Of a DNA stretch of 64,000 nt, positions 44,428 through 52,271 are shown piece by piece. Each line of letters starts with the position of its first letter. Within the stretch, counting starts at the first letter, position 1. Source of the stretch: Devosia salina (GTDB lineage Bacteria > Pseudomonadota > Alphaproteobacteria > Rhizobiales > Devosiaceae); NCBI RefSeq assembly GCF_019504385.1, contig NZ_CP080590.1, forward strand, positions 724,001 to 788,000. The letters run 5' to 3'. The position numbers and the translations under genes are program-made. The notes below the pieces were generated by a model, which was not told the origin of the DNA, did not search any database, and saw nothing but the letters and a program-made list of their open reading frames with translations.

Positions 44428-45159
44428 TCACACGCCCAGATAGGCGTGCAGCTTTCCCAGATTGTTCTGGATCTCTGAATTGGGGATCATGTCGATGACC
44501 CGGCCCTGTTCGACCACGTAGTGGCGATCGGCGACCGAGGCGGCGAAATGAAAGTTCTGTTCGACCAGGACGATGGTGAAGCCCTGTTGTTTCAGGCTCG
44601 CCAGCGTCCGGCCGATCTGCTGCACGATGACCGGGGCCAGGCCCTCGGTCGGTTCGTCCAGCAACAGGAATTTGGCGCCGGTGCGCAGGATGCGGGCGAT
44701 GGCGAGCATCTGCTGCTCGCCGCCCGAAAGCTTGGTGCCCTGGCTCGAGAGCCGTTCCCGCAGGTTCGGGAACATGATCAGCACGTCCTCGCGGCTCAAT
44801 CCGCCCGGCTTGATGACCGGGGGCAGCATCAGGTTCTCGTCCACCGAGAGCGATGAGAAGATGCCGCGTTCTTCCGGGCAGAATGCGATACCAGCCTTGG
44901 CAATGGCTCGGGCGGGCAGGTTGATGAGTTCGCGGCCCTCGAACTGCACCGAGCCGGTGCGCTTGGCGATCAATCCCATGATGGCGCGCAGGGTCGTGGT
45001 CTTCCCCGCGCCATTGCGGCCGAGCAGGGTCACGACCTCGCCCGGCGCCACATCGAAATTGATGCCATGCAGGATATGGCTTTCGTCATACCAGGCCTGG
45101 AGGTCTCGGACGGCGAGGGCGCTCTGGGCGGCTTCCAGTTTGCGTGCAGCATCAGCCAT
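44428..45159 (-). CDS. HAAT ABC ATPase, LivF type (system 1)
   Basis: 243 residues from MADAARKLEA; longer upstream frames overlap livG. Walker A 'LLGRNGAGKTTTLRAIMG' , signature 'LSGGEQQMLAIARIL', Walker B 'FLLLDEPTEGLAPVI' and 'HFAASVADRHYVVEQGRVID' give LivF. Overlaps livG by 8 nt. Confidence 0.87.
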   Translation of the reverse strand: MADAARKLEAAQSALAVRDLQAWYDESHILHGINFDVAPGEVVTLLGRNGAGKTTTLRAIMGLIAKRTGSVQFEGRELINLPARAIAKAGIAFCPEERGIFSSLSVDENLMLPPVIKPGGLSREDVLIMFPNLRERLSSQGTKLSGGEQQMLAIARILRTGAKFLLLDEPTEGLAPVIVQQIGRTLASLKQQGFTIVLVEQNFHFAASVADRHYVVEQGRVIDMIPNSEIQNNLGKLHAYLGV

Positions 45160-45910
45160 GACCGGCTCCGATATAGGCCTCGACGACACGCGGGTCCTTC
45201 GAGACGGTTTCATAGGGGCCTTCGGCCAGCACTTCGCCGCGCGCCAGCACGGTGATCTTGTCGGAAAGGTCGGCGACCACGGACAGATTGTGCTCGACCA
45301 TGAGGATGGTGCGCTTGGCGGCGATCCGGCGGATGAGGGCCGAGATGCGGCTGACGTCTTCCTGCGCCATGCCGGCCATGGGCTCGTCGAGCAGCAGCAT
45401 TTCCGGCTCGAGAGCGAGGGTGGTGGCAATTTCGAGCGCGCGCTTGCGGCCATAGCTCAACTCGCCGGCCATCTCGCCGATAAACTCGGTGAGCCCCACT
45501 TCCTCGACGCGCTCCCGTGCCTCCTCGTCATAGGCATTGAGCACCTTCTGGTTGCGCCAGAAATCGAAGCTGTCGCCACGGCGCCGCTGCAGGGCGATGC
45601 GCACATTTTCCAGCACGCTCATGCGGGGAAACACCGCCGAAATCTGGAAGGATCGGACGACCCCCAGCCGGGCAATGGCGGCGGGGGCCAGGCCGGTAAT
45701 GTCGCGGCCGTTAAAGGCAATGCTGCCGGCGCTTGGCTGCAGGAACTTGGTGAGCAGGTTGAAGCAGGTGGTCTTGCCCGCGCCATTGGGGCCGATCAGA
45801 GCGTGAATGGTGCCGCGCTCGATATCGAGATCCACCCCATTGACGGCGGTGAAACCGGAAAAGCGCTTGGTCAGCCCGCGGGCGGAGAGGATGGTATCGG
45901 ATGCGCTCAT
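45152..45910 (-). CDS. HAAT ABC ATPase, LivG type (system 1)
   Basis: 252 residues from MSASDTILSARGL, start overlapping the SDR stop by 4 nt. Walker A 'IGPNGAGKTTCFNLLTKF' , 'GVVRSFQISAVFPRMSVLEN' and Walker B 'LLLDEPMAGMAQEDV' match LivG. The signature is 'LSYGRKRALEIATTLAL', as commonly seen in LivG proteins. Partner of LivF in powering LivHM. Confidence 0.87.
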   Translation of the reverse strand: MSASDTILSARGLTKRFSGFTAVNGVDLDIERGTIHALIGPNGAGKTTCFNLLTKFLQPSAGSIAFNGRDITGLAPAAIARLGVVRSFQISAVFPRMSVLENVRIALQRRRGDSFDFWRNQKVLNAYDEEARERVEEVGLTEFIGEMAGELSYGRKRALEIATTLALEPEMLLLDEPMAGMAQEDVSRISALIRRIAAKRTILMVEHNLSVVADLSDKITVLARGEVLAEGPYETVSKDPRVVEAYIGAGHG

Positions 45911-46686
45911 TTGGCGGTCCAGCCCCCGTCGATGGAAATGGTCGAGCCGGTGATCGAGCGGGCCCAATCCGAGCAGAGATAGGCGGCCATTTCGGCGATC
46001 TCCTCGGGCTGCACGAACTGCTTGGTCGGCTGCGGGGCGAGAATGACCTGGCGGATGACGTCTTCCTCGGAAAGGCCGTGCACCCGCGCCTGATCGGCTA
46101 CCTGTTTGGCGACGAGCGGCGTCCAGACATAGCCCGGGCAGATGGCATTGACGGTGACGCCCTTTTCCGCCGCTTCCAGCGCGACGGTCTTGGTGAGGCC
46201 CACCACGGCATGCTTGGTGGCGACATAGGCGGACTTGAACGGGGAGGCCCGCAGCCCGTGGGCCGAGGCGATATTGATGATGCGGCCCCAGCCCCTTTCC
46301 GTCATGCCCGGCAGGCAGGACCGGATGGCGTGAAAGGCAGAGTCGAGGCTGACGGCCACGATGCGCTGCCAATCGGCGTCCTCGAACTGCTCGATGGGCG
46401 ACACTTTCTGAACGCCGGCATTGTTGACCAGCACATCGACCCGGCCGAAGCGCGACAGAACCTGATCGGACAATGCCCGGCTTGCGGCGGCGTCGGCCAA
46501 ATCCGCCTGGACATAGACGATCTCGCCCGAGCCGAGGCGATCCAGTTCGGCGACCAGACCGAACCAGGTGTCGGCCGGCTCAAAGCTGTTGAGCGCCACC
46601 GAATAGTTCATTTGAGCAAATTTCTGCGCGATCGCGAGCCCAATACCGCTCGTCGATCCCGTCACCAGCGCAACGCGCTCTGACAC
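45907..46686 (-). CDS. SDR oxidoreductase, 3-hydroxybutyrate dehydrogenase-like
   Basis: 259 residues; start is GTG at 46686 (VSERVALVTG) with GGAGG upstream. NAD motif 'VTGSTSGIGLAIAQKFA', 'NNAGVQKVSPIEQF', catalytic Ser in 'IINIASAHGLRASPF', 'YVATKHAVVG' (YxxxK) and 'NAICPGYVWTPLV'. These follow bacterial D-3-hydroxybutyrate dehydrogenase (BdhA) closely, including 'SAHGLRASPFKSAYVATKHA'-type active site. It would oxidise 3-hydroxybutyrate to acetoacetate, which the CoA-transferase and thiolase genes could use. First gene of the sigma-54-type operon. Confidence 0.83.
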   Translation of the reverse strand: MSERVALVTGSTSGIGLAIAQKFAQMNYSVALNSFEPADTWFGLVAELDRLGSGEIVYVQADLADAAASRALSDQVLSRFGRVDVLVNNAGVQKVSPIEQFEDADWQRIVAVSLDSAFHAIRSCLPGMTERGWGRIINIASAHGLRASPFKSAYVATKHAVVGLTKTVALEAAEKGVTVNAICPGYVWTPLVAKQVADQARVHGLSEEDVIRQVILAPQPTKQFVQPEEIAEMAAYLCSDWARSITGSTISIDGGWTAK

Positions 46687-46743
46687 GATCCCTTGCCTCC
46701 ACCCTGACGTCGGCCTTTTGGCCTTGCTTATTGGGTGCAGCTT

Positions 46744-46759
46744 TGCAGGAAGCGTGCCA
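46744..46759 (-). promoter_or_regulatory. Sigma-54 (-24/-12) promoter
   Basis: On the minus strand TGGCACGCTTCCTGCA differs by one base from TGGCACG-N4-TTGCA, with GG and GC correctly 10 nt apart. It lies 58 bp before the GTG of the SDR gene. A sigma-54 activator gene is the next gene upstream. Confidence 0.75.
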
Positions 46760-46812
46760 GTGCCCGGTTTCCGGGGGTTTTGCGATATGTGGGTCTTTGA
46801 AGGTTGGCCGAA

Positions 46813-46862
46813 TGTCCGGATTATCGGACGGAGTCTGGAACATGTGTCCGGGTTTGCGGACG
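46813..46862. promoter_or_regulatory. Tandem upstream activator sites GTCCG-N6-CGGAC
   Basis: TGTCCGGATTATCGGACG at 46813-46830 and TGTCCGGGTTTGCGGACG at 46845-46862 share 14 of 18 bases, each a 5+5 inverted repeat around 6 bp. Centres are 32 bp apart, three helical turns, at about 85 and 120 bp upstream of the expected transcription start. This is the classic layout for an enhancer-binding protein dimer pair, most likely the one encoded at 47301. Confidence 0.7.
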
Positions 46863-46897
46863 ATCGGGTTCCGCAAACCGCGACCAATGGCTCCATC

Positions 46898-47018
46898 GCC
46901 TCCCTCCCCCTTGAGGGGAGGGACCGAGGGTGGGGGTGTCGGTGCTGACGCAGTTGGTAGGCCTATGTCGAACGCGACACCCCCACCCCTAACCCCTCCC
47001 CTCAAGGGGGGAGGGGAA
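46898..47018. repeat. Inverted pair of GC-rich palindromic repeats
   Basis: A 45-bp unit (46898-46942: CCTCCC...TTGAGGGGAGGGA, then GAGGGTGGGGGTGTCG) recurs inverted at 46974-47018 (CGACACCCCCACCCCTAACC...). Each unit itself contains a CCCCTTGAGGGG palindrome. REP-like intergenic repeat, non-coding. Confidence 0.6.
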
Positions 47019-47127
47019 CCTAGCCGCAAAGGCTCTATCACCCTCCATCTCACCCTAGCTCTGCTACGCCCTACAGCGTGGAGCCACGCTGTCAGCCACT
47101 CGCGCGTAGCGCTCATGGCCTTCGCGC

Positions 47128-47152
47128 CTCAAATCTCTCCACCGGAGAGATT
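47128..47152. repeat. Inverted repeat CAAATCTCTCC / GGAGAGATTTG
   Basis: Perfect 11-bp arms with a 3-nt loop in the middle of the repeat-rich intergenic region between the sigma-54 activator gene and its target operon. Could form a cruciform or RNA stem; function unknown. Confidence 0.5.
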
Positions 47153-47219
47153 TGCCTTCAGGACGGCTCGAAGCCCACAAGGGGGAGGGAGACGATGAAC
47201 ACAGACGTTCCGATCCTGC

Positions 47220-47262
47220 GCCTCCCTCCCCTTGATGGGGAGGGATTGAGGGTGGGGTGGGC
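47220..47262 (+). repeat. Third copy of the GC-rich palindromic repeat
   Basis: CCTCCCTCCCCTTGATGGGG, then AGGGATTGAGGGTGGGGTG repeats the unit of 46898-46942 with small changes (TTGATGGGG for TTGAGGGG). Confidence 0.5.
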
Positions 47263-47300
47263 AGCGCGCTCGGACGTCGGGACGGGGCGATGAGGCCGCG

Positions 47301-48695
47301 CTAATCCAGGCTATGCCGCTTGAGCTTTTCGTAGAATTGCGAGCGAGACACGCCCAGTCTTTGGGCGGCAGCGCTCTTTGAGCCTGCCTCGGCGGCCAGG
47401 GCCTCGACCAGTGCCGAGCGCTCGGCGGCCGCCATGCGCTCGGAGAGGTTGCCGGTAATGGGCGGGATGAGGTCGAGGTTGGCCTTGGGGGGCAACGCCT
47501 TGGAAATCAGGTGCAGGTCTATGACCTCCGACGGCGCCATGGCGGCAGCGCGCTCCAGCACATTGCGCAATTCGCGCACATTGCCGGGCCAGTCGTGGCG
47601 CTTGAGTTGTTCCACCGCTTCGGGCGTGATGATCCAGCCGCGCTGATCGCGTGGACGTGTCGTGGTTTCGAGCAGCGCTTCGGCGATTAGCCCGATATCG
47701 TCCAGCCGCTCCCGTAGCGGCGGCACATGAATGGCCAATACGGCGATGCGATAATAGAGGTCGGCGCGGAAGCTCCTGTCCTCGATCTTCTGTTCGAGCG
47801 GCTGCGAGGTCGCCGCGATGATGCGGACATCCACCTTCTTGACACTGTTGGAGCCCAGGGGCTCGAACTCGCCCTCCTGCAGGGCGCGCAGCAGCTTGGC
47901 CTGCAACGACGCCGGCATGTCGCCGATTTCGTCAAGAAACAGCGTGCCGCCATGGGCCAGCTCGAACTTGCCTTTTCGCGGTTTCCGGTCTGCACCAGTG
48001 AACGCGCCCGGGGCCACGCCGAAGAATTCGGCTTCCAGCAGCGCCTCGGGGATGGCCGCGACATTGACGGCCACGAAGGGGCCATCGGCGCGGTCCGACT
48101 GCTGGTGAATGGCATGGGCCAGCAATTCCTTGCCGGTGCCGGTCTCCCCCAGGATCAGCGCCGCGCCGTCACGCAGCGCATAGCGGCGCACCACGGTCTT
48201 GAGGTCACGCACCGCCTCGGAGGCGCCGACAAAGCTCGACAGCGAATATTTGGTCTGCCGCTCGCGCGTCAGCGCGGCCTGGGCGCGGCTGAGCTGGCGC
48301 TGCATGGTTTCGAATTTTTCGAGGATCGGCGCGAGATAGTCGATTTCCTCGTAGAAGACGAAGCCCACGGCGCCCTGGATTTCCCCGGTCTCGTTGCGCA
48401 AGGGCAATCGGCAGACAACGAACTGCTTGTCGTCAAAGGCCATGATGTCGATCAGGATCGGCCGCCCGGTCTCGACCACGCGGCGCAGCAGCGAATGCGG
48501 AATGACCTCTTCGACCTGCTGCCCGATAATGTCGACATGGCCGGGGATGCCCAGCAATTCACGATAGCGCTCGTCGATCCAGGTGATGCGGGCCGCTGCG
48601 TCGACGGTAATGGCGCCCTTGAAGCTTTCGCCCAGCGCATTGAAGGCGTCGAGCACGGTGGCGACGGACTTGGGAAGGGCGAGCTTGGCGGGCAT
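47301..48695 (-). CDS. Sigma-54-dependent enhancer-binding protein (PAS-AAA+-Fis)
   Basis: 464 residues. PAS-like sensor at residues about 15-125 ('ITWIDERYRELLGIPGHVD'), AAA+ domain with Walker A 'LGETGTGKELLAHAIH', the sigma-54 contact loop 'GAFTGADRKPRKGKFELA', Walker B 'GGTLFLDEIGD' and 'DWPGNVRELRNVLERA', then a Fis-type HTH at the C-terminus ('KSAAAQRLGVSRSQFYEKLK'). Activates a -24/-12 promoter by ATP hydrolysis. Its own gene is followed on the same strand by the repeats, two UAS palindromes, a -24/-12 promoter and the SDR-livGFKHM operon, its likely target. Confidence 0.88.
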   Translation of the reverse strand: MPAKLALPKSVATVLDAFNALGESFKGAITVDAAARITWIDERYRELLGIPGHVDIIGQQVEEVIPHSLLRRVVETGRPILIDIMAFDDKQFVVCRLPLRNETGEIQGAVGFVFYEEIDYLAPILEKFETMQRQLSRAQAALTRERQTKYSLSSFVGASEAVRDLKTVVRRYALRDGAALILGETGTGKELLAHAIHQQSDRADGPFVAVNVAAIPEALLEAEFFGVAPGAFTGADRKPRKGKFELAHGGTLFLDEIGDMPASLQAKLLRALQEGEFEPLGSNSVKKVDVRIIAATSQPLEQKIEDRSFRADLYYRIAVLAIHVPPLRERLDDIGLIAEALLETTTRPRDQRGWIITPEAVEQLKRHDWPGNVRELRNVLERAAAMAPSEVIDLHLISKALPPKANLDLIPPITGNLSERMAAAERSALVEALAAEAGSKSAAAQRLGVSRSQFYEKLKRHSLD

Positions 48696-48739
48696 TTATG
48701 GGCCGATCGTCATACCGGGTTTCGGGTGGGGCCGGGCCG

Positions 48740-49297
48740 TCAGCCGGGCATGGAGCTCAGATGCGAGAGCAGCTCGGCCACATTGTGCGCATTGTACTTC
48801 TTGAGCAGCCTGGCGCGATAGCTTTCCACGGTGCGCGGGGAGATGTCGAGCATGCGGGCGATTTCCTTGGAGGTCCGCCCTTCGCCCAAATGCATCACGA
48901 TCTGCCGCTCGCGGCCAGAAAGGTTGAGCACATTGCGCGTTTCCGAGAGGTCGGCAAAGCTCCACACCGCGCGGCGCAACGGGTCGTCGTCCCGGGTCAG
49001 CGAATGGCCCCGCACCCGGCACCAGAACAGCGAGCCGTTCTTGCGTGCCATGATGCGCTCGTCCGAATAGCGATTATTGCGCTTGAGGGGTTCCACCCCG
49101 ACATCGCGAATGCGCTCGAACTCCTCCATGGACGGATAGAGAATCGCGAAGGATTGTTCCAGCAGCTCTTCGACACGATACCCGAACATGTCCGCAAAGC
49201 TCGGATTGCAGCCCTTGATCACGCGGCTTTCCGTCACCACCAGCCCGATTGGCGCATGTTCGAAGGCGAGGGTGCTGAGATCGTGGGGGTCGGTCAT
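48740..49297 (-). CDS. PAS-domain LuxR-type transcriptional regulator (2)
   Basis: 185 residues from MTDPHDLSTL. PAS 'VIKGCNPSFADMFGYRVEEL' at about 25-45 and LuxR HTH 'LSGRERQIVMHLGEGRTSKE' with 'LDISPRTVESYRARLLKKYN'. It is a full-length paralogue of the regulator at 40642 (same size, same domain order, same PAS signature 'SDERIMA..G..FWCRV'). Divergent from the second HAAT operon and 44 nt upstream of the sigma-54 activator on the same strand, so it links both systems. Confidence 0.82.
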   Translation of the reverse strand: MTDPHDLSTLAFEHAPIGLVVTESRVIKGCNPSFADMFGYRVEELLEQSFAILYPSMEEFERIRDVGVEPLKRNNRYSDERIMARKNGSLFWCRVRGHSLTRDDDPLRRAVWSFADLSETRNVLNLSGRERQIVMHLGEGRTSKEIARMLDISPRTVESYRARLLKKYNAHNVAELLSHLSSMPG

Positions 49298-49301
49298 ATG
49301 G

Positions 49302-49317
49302 TGTGTTTCTACGGTAT
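49302..49317. promoter_or_regulatory. TTTCTACG operator-like motif upstream of PAS-LuxR (2)
   Basis: TGTGTTTCTACGGTAT shares TTTCTACG with the palindrome at 40626-40641 and occupies the same place, within 10 bp of the PAS-LuxR start. The flanking arms are less symmetrical. Probable shared regulator binding site; the rest of the 214-bp gap shows only a Shine-Dalgarno site for 49512. Confidence 0.35.
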
Positions 49318-49511
49318 TGTCCGCGCCGGAAAGCCACACGGATAATAGCCAGCAATTCGCCCCGCGCCAGTCAAAGCCGAAATCGGCACGCCGGGGGGAA
49401 CCGGAGGAGGGACGCGCCGCGGGCAAGGTTTCGCTGCACGATCCCGATGAGATCGAATACGGTTTGGCCGGGCGCCCAGCGCATCCCGCCGCCGGTTGAG
49501 GGAGGATATCA

Positions 49512-50702
49512 ATGAAGACGTTTCTGGCCGCTCTGGCTATTTCGACGGCGCTGACCGGCGCCGCATTTGCGCAGGACGCCGCGCGCATCGCCCTGATCCA
49601 CGGCCTGTCGGGCTCGCCGCTCGAGGCCTATTCGAAACAGACCCATACCGGCTTCGAAATGGGGCTCGAATATGCGACCGGCGGCACCATGCAGGTCAAG
49701 GGCAAGCCCATCGAGCTGATCGTCAAGGACACCCAGTTCAAGCCCGATATCGCCCGCGCGCTGCTGGCCGAGGCCTATGGCGACGACGATGCGCTGATCG
49801 CAGTGGGCGACACCTCTTCGGGCGTCGCCATGGCCATGCTGCCGGTGGCCGAGGAATATGAGCGCATCCTGGTGGTCGAGCCGGCCGTGGCCGATGGCCT
49901 CACTGGCCCGGATTCGAACCGCTATGTGTTCAAGACCTCGCGCAATTCCTCCATGGACATGCAGGCCCAGGCGCTGGCGCTGGACCCCGACGAGAACCTC
50001 TATGTCGCGACCCTGGCCCAGGACTATGCCTTTGGCCGCGACGGCGTGGCCGCGTTCAAGTCGGCGCTCGAGGGCACGGGCGCCCATATCGTCAGCGAAG
50101 AATATGTACCCCAGCAGACCACCGACTTCACCGCCACCATCGAGCGCCTGTTCAATGCGCTCAAGGACCAGCCCGGCCGCAAGGTCATCATGATCTATGT
50201 CGCCGGCATCGATGCGATGACGCCCTTGGCCTCGGCCGATCCGGGGCGGTTCGACATCGAGCTTTCCACCGGCGGCAATATCCTGCCCGCGCTCGCCGCC
50301 TACAAGCAGGTGCCGGGCATGGAAGGGGCGATCTACTACTATTACGAAGCGCCGGACAATGAAGTGAACGACTGGCTGGTCGAGGAACACATGAAGCGCT
50401 TCGGCACCCCGCCCGATTTCTTCACCGCCGGCGGCATGGCCTCGGCCATGGCGATCGTCAAGGCGCTCGAAACCGCGCCCGACTGGGAGACCGAGACCCT
50501 CATCGAAACCATGGAAGGCATGAGCTTCGAGACGCCCAAGGGCACCATGACCTTCCGCCCCGAGGATCACCAGGCGCTCCAGGACATGTATCACTTCAAG
50601 ATCAAGGTCGAAGACGGCGTCGACTGGGCCATTCCCGAGCTCGTTCGGGTCATCGGGGCGGACGAGATGGATATTCCCGTCGGCCGCAACAACCAGGAAT
50701 AG
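49512..50702 (+). CDS. HAAT ABC periplasmic binding protein, LivK type (system 2)
   Basis: 396 residues, start after GAGGGAGGA. Sec signal peptide of 20 residues ending 'TGAAFAQ'. Peripla_BP_6: 'ARIALIHGLSGSPLEAYSKQ', 'LIAVGDTSSGVAMAMLPVAE' and 'NLYVATLAQDYAFGRDGVAA'. It is divergent from the PAS-LuxR (2) gene. Only distantly like the system 1 protein, so a different but perhaps related ligand is likely. Confidence 0.86.
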   Translation: MKTFLAALAISTALTGAAFAQDAARIALIHGLSGSPLEAYSKQTHTGFEMGLEYATGGTMQVKGKPIELIVKDTQFKPDIARALLAEAYGDDDALIAVGDTSSGVAMAMLPVAEEYERILVVEPAVADGLTGPDSNRYVFKTSRNSSMDMQAQALALDPDENLYVATLAQDYAFGRDGVAAFKSALEGTGAHIVSEEYVPQQTTDFTATIERLFNALKDQPGRKVIMIYVAGIDAMTPLASADPGRFDIELSTGGNILPALAAYKQVPGMEGAIYYYYEAPDNEVNDWLVEEHMKRFGTPPDFFTAGGMASAMAIVKALETAPDWETETLIETMEGMSFETPKGTMTFRPEDHQALQDMYHFKIKVEDGVDWAIPELVRVIGADEMDIPVGRNNQE

Positions 50703-50723
50703 CCCGCCACAAGCGGCTACACC

Positions 50724-50757
50724 GTGTCCGGCCGGCGCCCTCCTGCCGGCCGGACAC
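50724..50757 (+). other. Intercistronic RNA hairpin after the LivK-type gene (system 2)
   Basis: GTGTCCGGCCGGCG (50724-50737) pairs with TGCCGGCCGGACAC (50744-50757) with one G-U over 6 nt: a 14-bp stem, the strongest of its kind here. It lies 21 nt after the stop and before the ATPase gene. No T-run. Confidence 0.55.
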
Positions 50758-50777
50758 ACCAGAGTTTCGGAACCGAA

Positions 50778-51548
50778 GTGCCCAAAACCCCATCCATCCG
50801 CACCCAGGACCTCACCATCCGCTTCGGCGGCCACGCGGCCGTCAACGGCGTGAGCTGCGCCTTTTTCCCCGGCGAGCTGACCGTGGTCGTCGGCCCCAAT
50901 GGGGCGGGCAAGACCACCTGGTTCAACCTTGTCTCGGGGCAATTGCGGCCCAGCGCCGGGCGGATATTCCTCGGCGAGCGCGACATCACCGCGCTCTCGC
51001 CCTCCGCCCGCGCCAAGGCCGGGATCGGGCGCGCCTTCCAGCTCACCAATCTCTTTCCCAAGCTCAGCGTATTGGAAAATGTCCGGCTGGCCGTGCAGGC
51101 AAGGGCGGGGCAGGGGCACCGGCTGTTCGCGCGGGCGACAGCGCTGACCGGGCTCACCGACAAGGCCATGCACTATCTCGATGAGGCCAATCTCGCAGCG
51201 GTCGCGCAGCTGCCTGCTGCGGCGCTGCCGCATGGCGACCAGCGCAAGCTGGAAGTGGCCATGCTGCTGGCCATGGAGCCTGACATCTTCATGTTCGACG
51301 AACCCACAGCCGGCATGTCGGTGGACGAGGCGCCGGTGATCCTCGAGCTGATCGCCCGCATCAAACAGGACCCCTCGCGCACCATCCTCCTGGTCGAGCA
51401 CAAGATGGACGTGGTCCGCGCCCTGGCCGATCGCATCGTGGTGCTCCACAATGGCGAACTGCTCGCCGATGGCGCGCCGGGCGAGGTCATGGCCATGGAG
51501 CTGGTCCGCGACATCTATCTCGGCGTGGGCGCCGAGGAGGTGGCGTGA
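50778..51548 (+). CDS. HAAT ABC ATPase, LivG type (system 2)
   Basis: 256 residues with GTG start at 50778 (VPKTPSIRTQ); a GTG at 50724 lies inside the hairpin and is unlikely. Walker A 'VVGPNGAGKTTWFNLVSG' , 'AGIGRAFQLTNLFPKLSVLE', Walker B 'FMFDEPTAGMSVDEA' . The signature is 'LPHGDQRKLEVAMLLAM', normal for LivG. The LivF gene starts inside its stop. Confidence 0.83.
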   Translation: MPKTPSIRTQDLTIRFGGHAAVNGVSCAFFPGELTVVVGPNGAGKTTWFNLVSGQLRPSAGRIFLGERDITALSPSARAKAGIGRAFQLTNLFPKLSVLENVRLAVQARAGQGHRLFARATALTGLTDKAMHYLDEANLAAVAQLPAAALPHGDQRKLEVAMLLAMEPDIFMFDEPTAGMSVDEAPVILELIARIKQDPSRTILLVEHKMDVVRALADRIVVLHNGELLADGAPGEVMAMELVRDIYLGVGAEEVA

Positions 51549-52261
51549 TGGCCCCGGTCCTGACGCTCGAAGATGTCCACACCGACATTGCCCAGTATCA
51601 CATCCTGCATGGGGTGAGCCTGGAAGTGCCCGAGGGCGGGGTCCATGTCATCCTGGGGCGCAATGGCGCGGGCAAGACGACAACGCTGCGGACCATCGTG
51701 GGCCTGTGGAAGGCGCGCCAGGGGTCCATCCGGTTTCGCGGGCAGGACATCACCAGGCTGCAGACCCCGGACATCGCCCGGCTCGGTATCGCCTTCGTGC
51801 CCGAGAACATGGGCATATTCGGCGGGCTGACGGTCGAGGAAAACATGCGCCTCGCCACCGCCGACGGCAGTTTCGACGCCGAACGTCTCAAGCGCATCCA
51901 TGCCATCTTTCCCGCCATGGCGCAGTTCTGGACCAAGCCGGCGCATGCGCTTTCGGGCGGGCAGAAGCAGATGCTGGCGGTCTCCCGCGCCATCATCGAA
52001 AAACGCGACCTGATCCTGATCGACGAGCCGACCAAGGGGCTCGCCCCGGCGATCATCCGCAACATGATCGCCGCCTTCCGCGAGGTCGCCGCGGAGACCA
52101 CAATCCTCCTGGTCGAGCAGAATTTCCACTTCGCCAAGGCGCTGGGCCAGACCGTGGCCGTCATCGATGACGGGCGCATCGTGCATCGTGGCACCATGGC
52201 CGAGCTGGCGGGTGATGCCGCATTGCAGAGCCGCTTCCTGAGCCTGTCGGTAGAGGCCTAG
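51545..52261 (+). CDS. HAAT ABC ATPase, LivF type (system 2)
   Basis: 238 residues from GTG 51545 (or ATG 51548), overlapping the previous stop. Walker A 'ILGRNGAGKTTTLRTIVG', signature 'LSGGQKQMLAVSRAI', Walker B 'LILIDEPTKGLAPAII' and 'QNFHFAKALGQTVAVIDDGR' are intact LivF features. Confidence 0.87.
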   Translation: MMAPVLTLEDVHTDIAQYHILHGVSLEVPEGGVHVILGRNGAGKTTTLRTIVGLWKARQGSIRFRGQDITRLQTPDIARLGIAFVPENMGIFGGLTVEENMRLATADGSFDAERLKRIHAIFPAMAQFWTKPAHALSGGQKQMLAVSRAIIEKRDLILIDEPTKGLAPAIIRNMIAAFREVAAETTILLVEQNFHFAKALGQTVAVIDDGRIVHRGTMAELAGDAALQSRFLSLSVEA

Positions 52262-52271
52262 CGAGGACAGA

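Noticed and set aside
46898..47262. A CRISPR array
   Set aside because: The repeats are few, partly inverted, of unequal spacing and themselves palindromic G/C runs. No cas gene is nearby.
49381..49440. Possible -24/-12 element near GGGCAAGG...CGCTGCA before the second HAAT operon
   Set aside because: Only the GG/GC spacing fits; too many mismatches to TGGCACG-N4-TTGCA. The site at 46744 is far better.
49908..49920. GGATTCGAACC, which resembles the T-loop of a minus-strand tRNA
   Set aside because: It is inside the livK (system 2) coding sequence. No acceptor or anticodon stem can be drawn around it.
49509..51449. Open frame of 646 codons on the minus strand opposite livK and livG of system 2
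   Set aside because: No ribosome site, no recognised domain, His/Gly/Arg-rich sequence; it opposes two well-supported plus-strand genes. High-GC bias keeps such frames open.
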